Assembly: GCF_022440845.1 (NCBI RefSeq)
Contig: NZ_JAKNTO010000001.1
Span: forward strand, 992,001 to 1,056,000
Length of the DNA stretch: 64,000 nt
Source: Ruminococcus sp. OA3
GTDB taxonomy: Bacteria > Bacillota > Clostridia > Lachnospirales > Lachnospiraceae
Direction of reading: 5' to 3'
Shown here: positions 61,313 through 64,000 of the stretch, in pieces
Layout: the number at the start of each line of letters is the position of its first letter
Numbering within the stretch: the stretch's first letter is position 1
Made by a program: the position numbers and the translations under genes
The notes under the pieces: model-generated
The model's input: only the letters and a program-made list of their open reading frames with translations
What the model was told of the DNA's origin: nothing
The model's database searches: none

Positions 61313-62629
61313 ATGAGCAGAAACGAGGAAATCTTTAAAGAGGCTGAACAATATCTTGTAAACGGGGCATCTGCAGGCCAGAGATACAATGGTGTGCTTA
61401 AAATGCCGCTCTACATGGATCATGCAGACGGAGCCTACCTCTACGACGTGGATGGGAATCAATACATAGATTACCATGGCGGTTCGGGTGCTGCGCTGTT
61501 CGGACATAATCATCCGAGGATCAAAGAGGCGGTTGAAAAATCTGTTGAGAGAGGATTTTTCATGAATTACGACACGGAGGAGACGGTTGAGCTGGCAAAA
61601 CTGGTCCGTGAAGTCTTCCCGGGCTGTGAAAAGATCCGACTTGCCAACACTGGTTCTGAGGCTACACAGGGTGCGATTCGTCTGGCGAGAGGCTACACAG
61701 GCAGAAACCTTGTGCTGAAATTCGAAGGCCATTTCCACGGAATGCACGAGAACATCTGGTTCAACCACAACGACGTGAGAGCTGAGCTGGGGGATGGGAT
61801 TGTGGAGACTGTTCCGGACTCCCAGGGATTTCAGCTGAATGCAAAAGACAGTGTTGTGGTTGTGAAATTCAATGATCTGGATGCGCTTGAGGCAGCTGTT
61901 ATAAAGTACAAAGATCAGATTGCATGTCTGATCATGGAGCCGATCAGTTTCAACTGTGGCTGCCTTGAGGCACGCCCGGGATTCCTCAGGAGCGTACGGG
62001 ATATCTGTACACGGGAGGATATCCTGCTTATCTTTGACGAAGTCATCTGCGGACTGAGAATGAGACCGGGCTCGGCCCAGAAGCGTTACAATGTGCTCCC
62101 GGATCTGACTACGACGGCAAAAGCAATCGGCGGTGGTATTCCGATTGCAATTGTAGGAGGAAAAGCTGAGATCATGGATCATTTCAGTCCGAAGGGACCG
62201 GTAGTGATGTCCGGAACGTATACAGGGGCACTCATGTCCGTTATGGCATCTGTTGCCTGCATTAAAACGGCTATGGAGCCGGGATTCTATGATCACATCG
62301 AGGCGCTGGGCGACAGACTGTTCAATGGAATTGATGAGCTGTTCAGGAAACACGGACTGAAAGGCCATGTACGCGGTGTCGGTGCCCGGTTTGCCATTTA
62401 CTTTGGCATTGAGAATCCGGATGATGACTATGATTTCCGTAAGGTCGCAGCAGAATTTGACCGTGATGCGGACCGGAGATTCGTCACAGAAGCGGTCAAA
62501 AATGGTCTGTGGTTCCATGACACATCTACAAAAATCACGCCTGCACACCGTGCGCTGATGTCCGCACATTCCATGCAGGATATGGACGATACACTGGACA
62601 GAATGGATCATATATTCAGGACACTGTAA
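61313..62629 (+). CDS. Class III PLP aminotransferase, glutamate-1-semialdehyde-mutase-like
   Basis: A 438-residue fold-type I aminotransferase: YIDYHGGSGAALFGHNHP, LANTGSEATQGAIRLAR, cofactor Asp in LLIFDEVICG, Schiff-base Lys in TTTAKAIGGG. It resembles HemL, but the neighbouring hydantoinase-family gene and absence of heme genes argue for an amino-acid or cyclic-amide catabolic role. AGAAGGAGAAG precedes the ATG. A long minus-strand frame across it is its shadow. Confidence 0.87.
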   Translation: MSRNEEIFKEAEQYLVNGASAGQRYNGVLKMPLYMDHADGAYLYDVDGNQYIDYHGGSGAALFGHNHPRIKEAVEKSVERGFFMNYDTEETVELAKLVREVFPGCEKIRLANTGSEATQGAIRLARGYTGRNLVLKFEGHFHGMHENIWFNHNDVRAELGDGIVETVPDSQGFQLNAKDSVVVVKFNDLDALEAAVIKYKDQIACLIMEPISFNCGCLEARPGFLRSVRDICTREDILLIFDEVICGLRMRPGSAQKRYNVLPDLTTTAKAIGGGIPIAIVGGKAEIMDHFSPKGPVVMSGTYTGALMSVMASVACIKTAMEPGFYDHIEALGDRLFNGIDELFRKHGLKGHVRGVGARFAIYFGIENPDDDYDFRKVAAEFDRDADRRFVTEAVKNGLWFHDTSTKITPAHRALMSAHSMQDMDDTLDRMDHIFRTL

Positions 62630-62632
62630 GCT

Positions 62633-64000
62633 ATGAAAAAAATTCTGGGTATTGATACAGGCGGTACATATACAGATTCTGTAGTACTTGAGGCCGGGAC
62701 AAAAAATTTACGCTATAAGTCAAAGACGCTCACTACAAAGCATAATCTCAGGCAATGTATTGAGACATGTTTTGAGCAGATCCCCTCGGAGTTCTTACAG
62801 GATATCTCAATGGTCTGCCTGTCTACGACGCTTGCGACCAACGCGATTGTTGAAAATCATGGATGTAAAGAAGGACTGATCCTGGTTGGAAAGAGACCGA
62901 AGGGCATGATGCCCACAGACCGCTATGCGATTGTTGAGGGCCTTTACGATATCATGGGGAGAATGAGGCGCCCGCTCAATCAAGAGGAGATCATACGAAC
63001 CATTGAGAAGTTCCGTGATAAGGTCGATGCCATTGCGATATCAGGATATGCAAGTATCCGGAATCCTGCACATGAAATCTATATTGCAGAGATGGTAAGG
63101 GAACGGCTGGATATTCCGGTTGTCTGTGCACACGAGCTGACCTCTACACTTGGCTATTATGAGCGTACCGTCACAGCCGATCTGAACGCGCGGCTGATTC
63201 CGCTGGTATGTACTCTGATAGATTCTGTAAAACATGTCATGGAACGTCTCATGATCGATGCACCGCTTATGATCGTCAAGGGGGATGGGAGTCTGATGAC
63301 GGATGCATGTGCCAGAAGCAAGCCGATCGAGACCATTCTTTCCGGGCCGGCTGCCAGTGTCATGGGAGGCGTATATCTCTCCGGGGTACAGGATGCGTTT
63401 GTGATGGATATCGGAGGTACGACTACAGATATTGCCAATGTAGTGCAGGGACAGCTGGCAATTCGCAATGAAGGGGCAAAAGTCGGCAGATGGTATACAC
63501 ATGTCAGGGCGGCGGAAGTATTTACGGCAGGTCTGGGAGGAGACAGCCGGATCTTTGCTGACGGAAATAAGCGGATTCAGATCGGACCGGAAAAGTCGAT
63601 TCCCTACTGCATGGCATCGGAAAAATATCCGGAATTGCTGTGTGAACTGGGAGAAATCTACGTCAGCGATGCCTACCGCTATTTCCGGCATCACGACGAA
63701 GAGGCATATGTACTGATCCGGAAATACCGGAAGCTTGCCTACACGAAGGATGAAGAGATTATTATTGAAATTCTGAGGTCTTCACCGCACACGCTCTACT
63801 ATCTGGAACATAACATACAGGTAAAAAATCTCAGAGGGCTGATCTCCGAGTTACTGCGGGAAGGTGTGATCGGACGTATCTCTCTTACACCGACGGATGT
63901 GCTGCACTGTTCCGGTGCGTATCGAAAATGGCCTTCAAGAATATCTGAACTGGCGACAGCGATAGCAGCAGATCAGATGGGAATGACACTGGACAAGTAT
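62633..64000 (+). CDS. Hydantoinase/oxoprolinase (HyuA) family protein, 5' part
   Basis: 456 codons run to the window edge without a stop. Motifs are LGIDTGGTYTDSVV (ASKHA ATP phosphate-1 loop), STTLATNAIVE, SGPAASVMGG and FVMDIGGTTTDIAN. The family performs ATP-dependent opening of hydantoins, 5-oxoproline or related rings, or carboxylation of ketones. It starts 4 bp after the aminotransferase stop, so the two are cotranscribed; the joint substrate is not known. Confidence 0.88.
   Translation, partial: MKKILGIDTGGTYTDSVVLEAGTKNLRYKSKTLTTKHNLRQCIETCFEQIPSEFLQDISMVCLSTTLATNAIVENHGCKEGLILVGKRPKGMMPTDRYAIVEGLYDIMGRMRRPLNQEEIIRTIEKFRDKVDAIAISGYASIRNPAHEIYIAEMVRERLDIPVVCAHELTSTLGYYERTVTADLNARLIPLVCTLIDSVKHVMERLMIDAPLMIVKGDGSLMTDACARSKPIETILSGPAASVMGGVYLSGVQDAFVMDIGGTTTDIANVVQGQLAIRNEGAKVGRWYTHVRAAEVFTAGLGGDSRIFADGNKRIQIGPEKSIPYCMASEKYPELLCELGEIYVSDAYRYFRHHDEEAYVLIRKYRKLAYTKDEEIIIEILRSSPHTLYYLEHNIQVKNLRGLISELLREGVIGRISLTPTDVLHCSGAYRKWPSRISELATAIAADQMGMTLDKY

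Noticed and set aside
61238-62611. Long minus-strand frame of 457 codons
   Set aside because: It lies antisense to a complete aminotransferase with clear motifs, and its translation shows no recognisable domain; it is a shadow frame.

Overview
The window reads as chromosomal DNA from a spore-forming, low-to-mid GC Firmicute, most likely a Clostridia/Lachnospiraceae relative. This is inferred from the yabP-yabQ-divIC-spoIIE-tilS-hpt-ftsH block, AGGAGG-type ribosome sites, a short archaeal-type ProS, tRNA genes without an encoded CCA, and an enoyl-ACP reductase of the FabK type. There is no rRNA, prophage, transposase or CRISPR array.

Layout. (1) 1-9034: type II fatty acid operon fabK-fabD-fabG-fabF-accB-fabZ-accC-accDA (the two carboxyltransferase subunits fused), then a nitronate monooxygenase-like paralogue and a MarR/FabT-like regulator. 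(2) 9031-12570: thiazole-branch thiamin operon thiS-thiF-thiG-thiH-tenI, preceded by a promoter and a terminator hairpin that fits the HMP-PP (thiS-motif) riboswitch. (3) 12575-19472: secreted glucosaminidase, nitroreductase, gdpP-rplI-dnaB, a MerR-like protein, a 2[4Fe-4S] ferredoxin and a DUF1858 protein. (4) 19553-28500: a compact Tad/Flp-like secretion locus with one CpaF/TadA ATPase, one double-F-domain membrane platform, four small paralogues sharing an N-terminal Glu-Tyr-Gly signature with no room for a prepilin leader, a TadE-like protein, a TM protein with an InlB-like repeat, and a 1205-residue secreted adhesin-like protein. This is the most unusual system in the window. (5) 28585-34444 (minus strand): MacB/FtsX-type ABC exporter with its two-component system, and MecA. 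(6) 34445-35629: RNA-rich intergenic DNA with a promoter followed by a 153-nt domain closed by a 13-bp perfect helix, a small Lys-rich ORF and a folded leader. (7) 35630-42789: GH18/SH3 cell-wall protein, DivIVA-like protein, polytopic membrane protein, CwlD-like amidase, Sua5, and an LMW-PTP homologue that has lost its catalytic cysteine. (8) 42803-49701: dCMP deaminase, ProS, Cca, CotS-like protein, phosphoglucomutase, MazG. (9) 49809-57042: HU, RqcP, YabP, YabQ, DivIC, a short SpoIIE, TilS, Hpt, FtsH. (10) 57043-64000: GH13 amylase with a repressor-like dyad, tRNA-Tyr, three tandem 112-bp repeats, tRNA-Leu, a flavoprotein, and an aminotransferase plus hydantoinase-family gene running off the window.

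Regulation visible in the sequence: a sigma-E-like promoter before yabP; a TTGACA-N21-TATAAT promoter with a 0A-like box before spoIIE, as expected for Spo0A-activated promoters; a hairpin that buries the ribosome site of the ABC ATPase gene; and an operator-like dyad over the amylase promoter. Two sites (40196-40349 and 55064-55185) look like related palindromic repeats, the second lying inside the 3' end of hpt.

All calls rest on reading the sequence. Domain and family names come from motif recognition, not from database searches.
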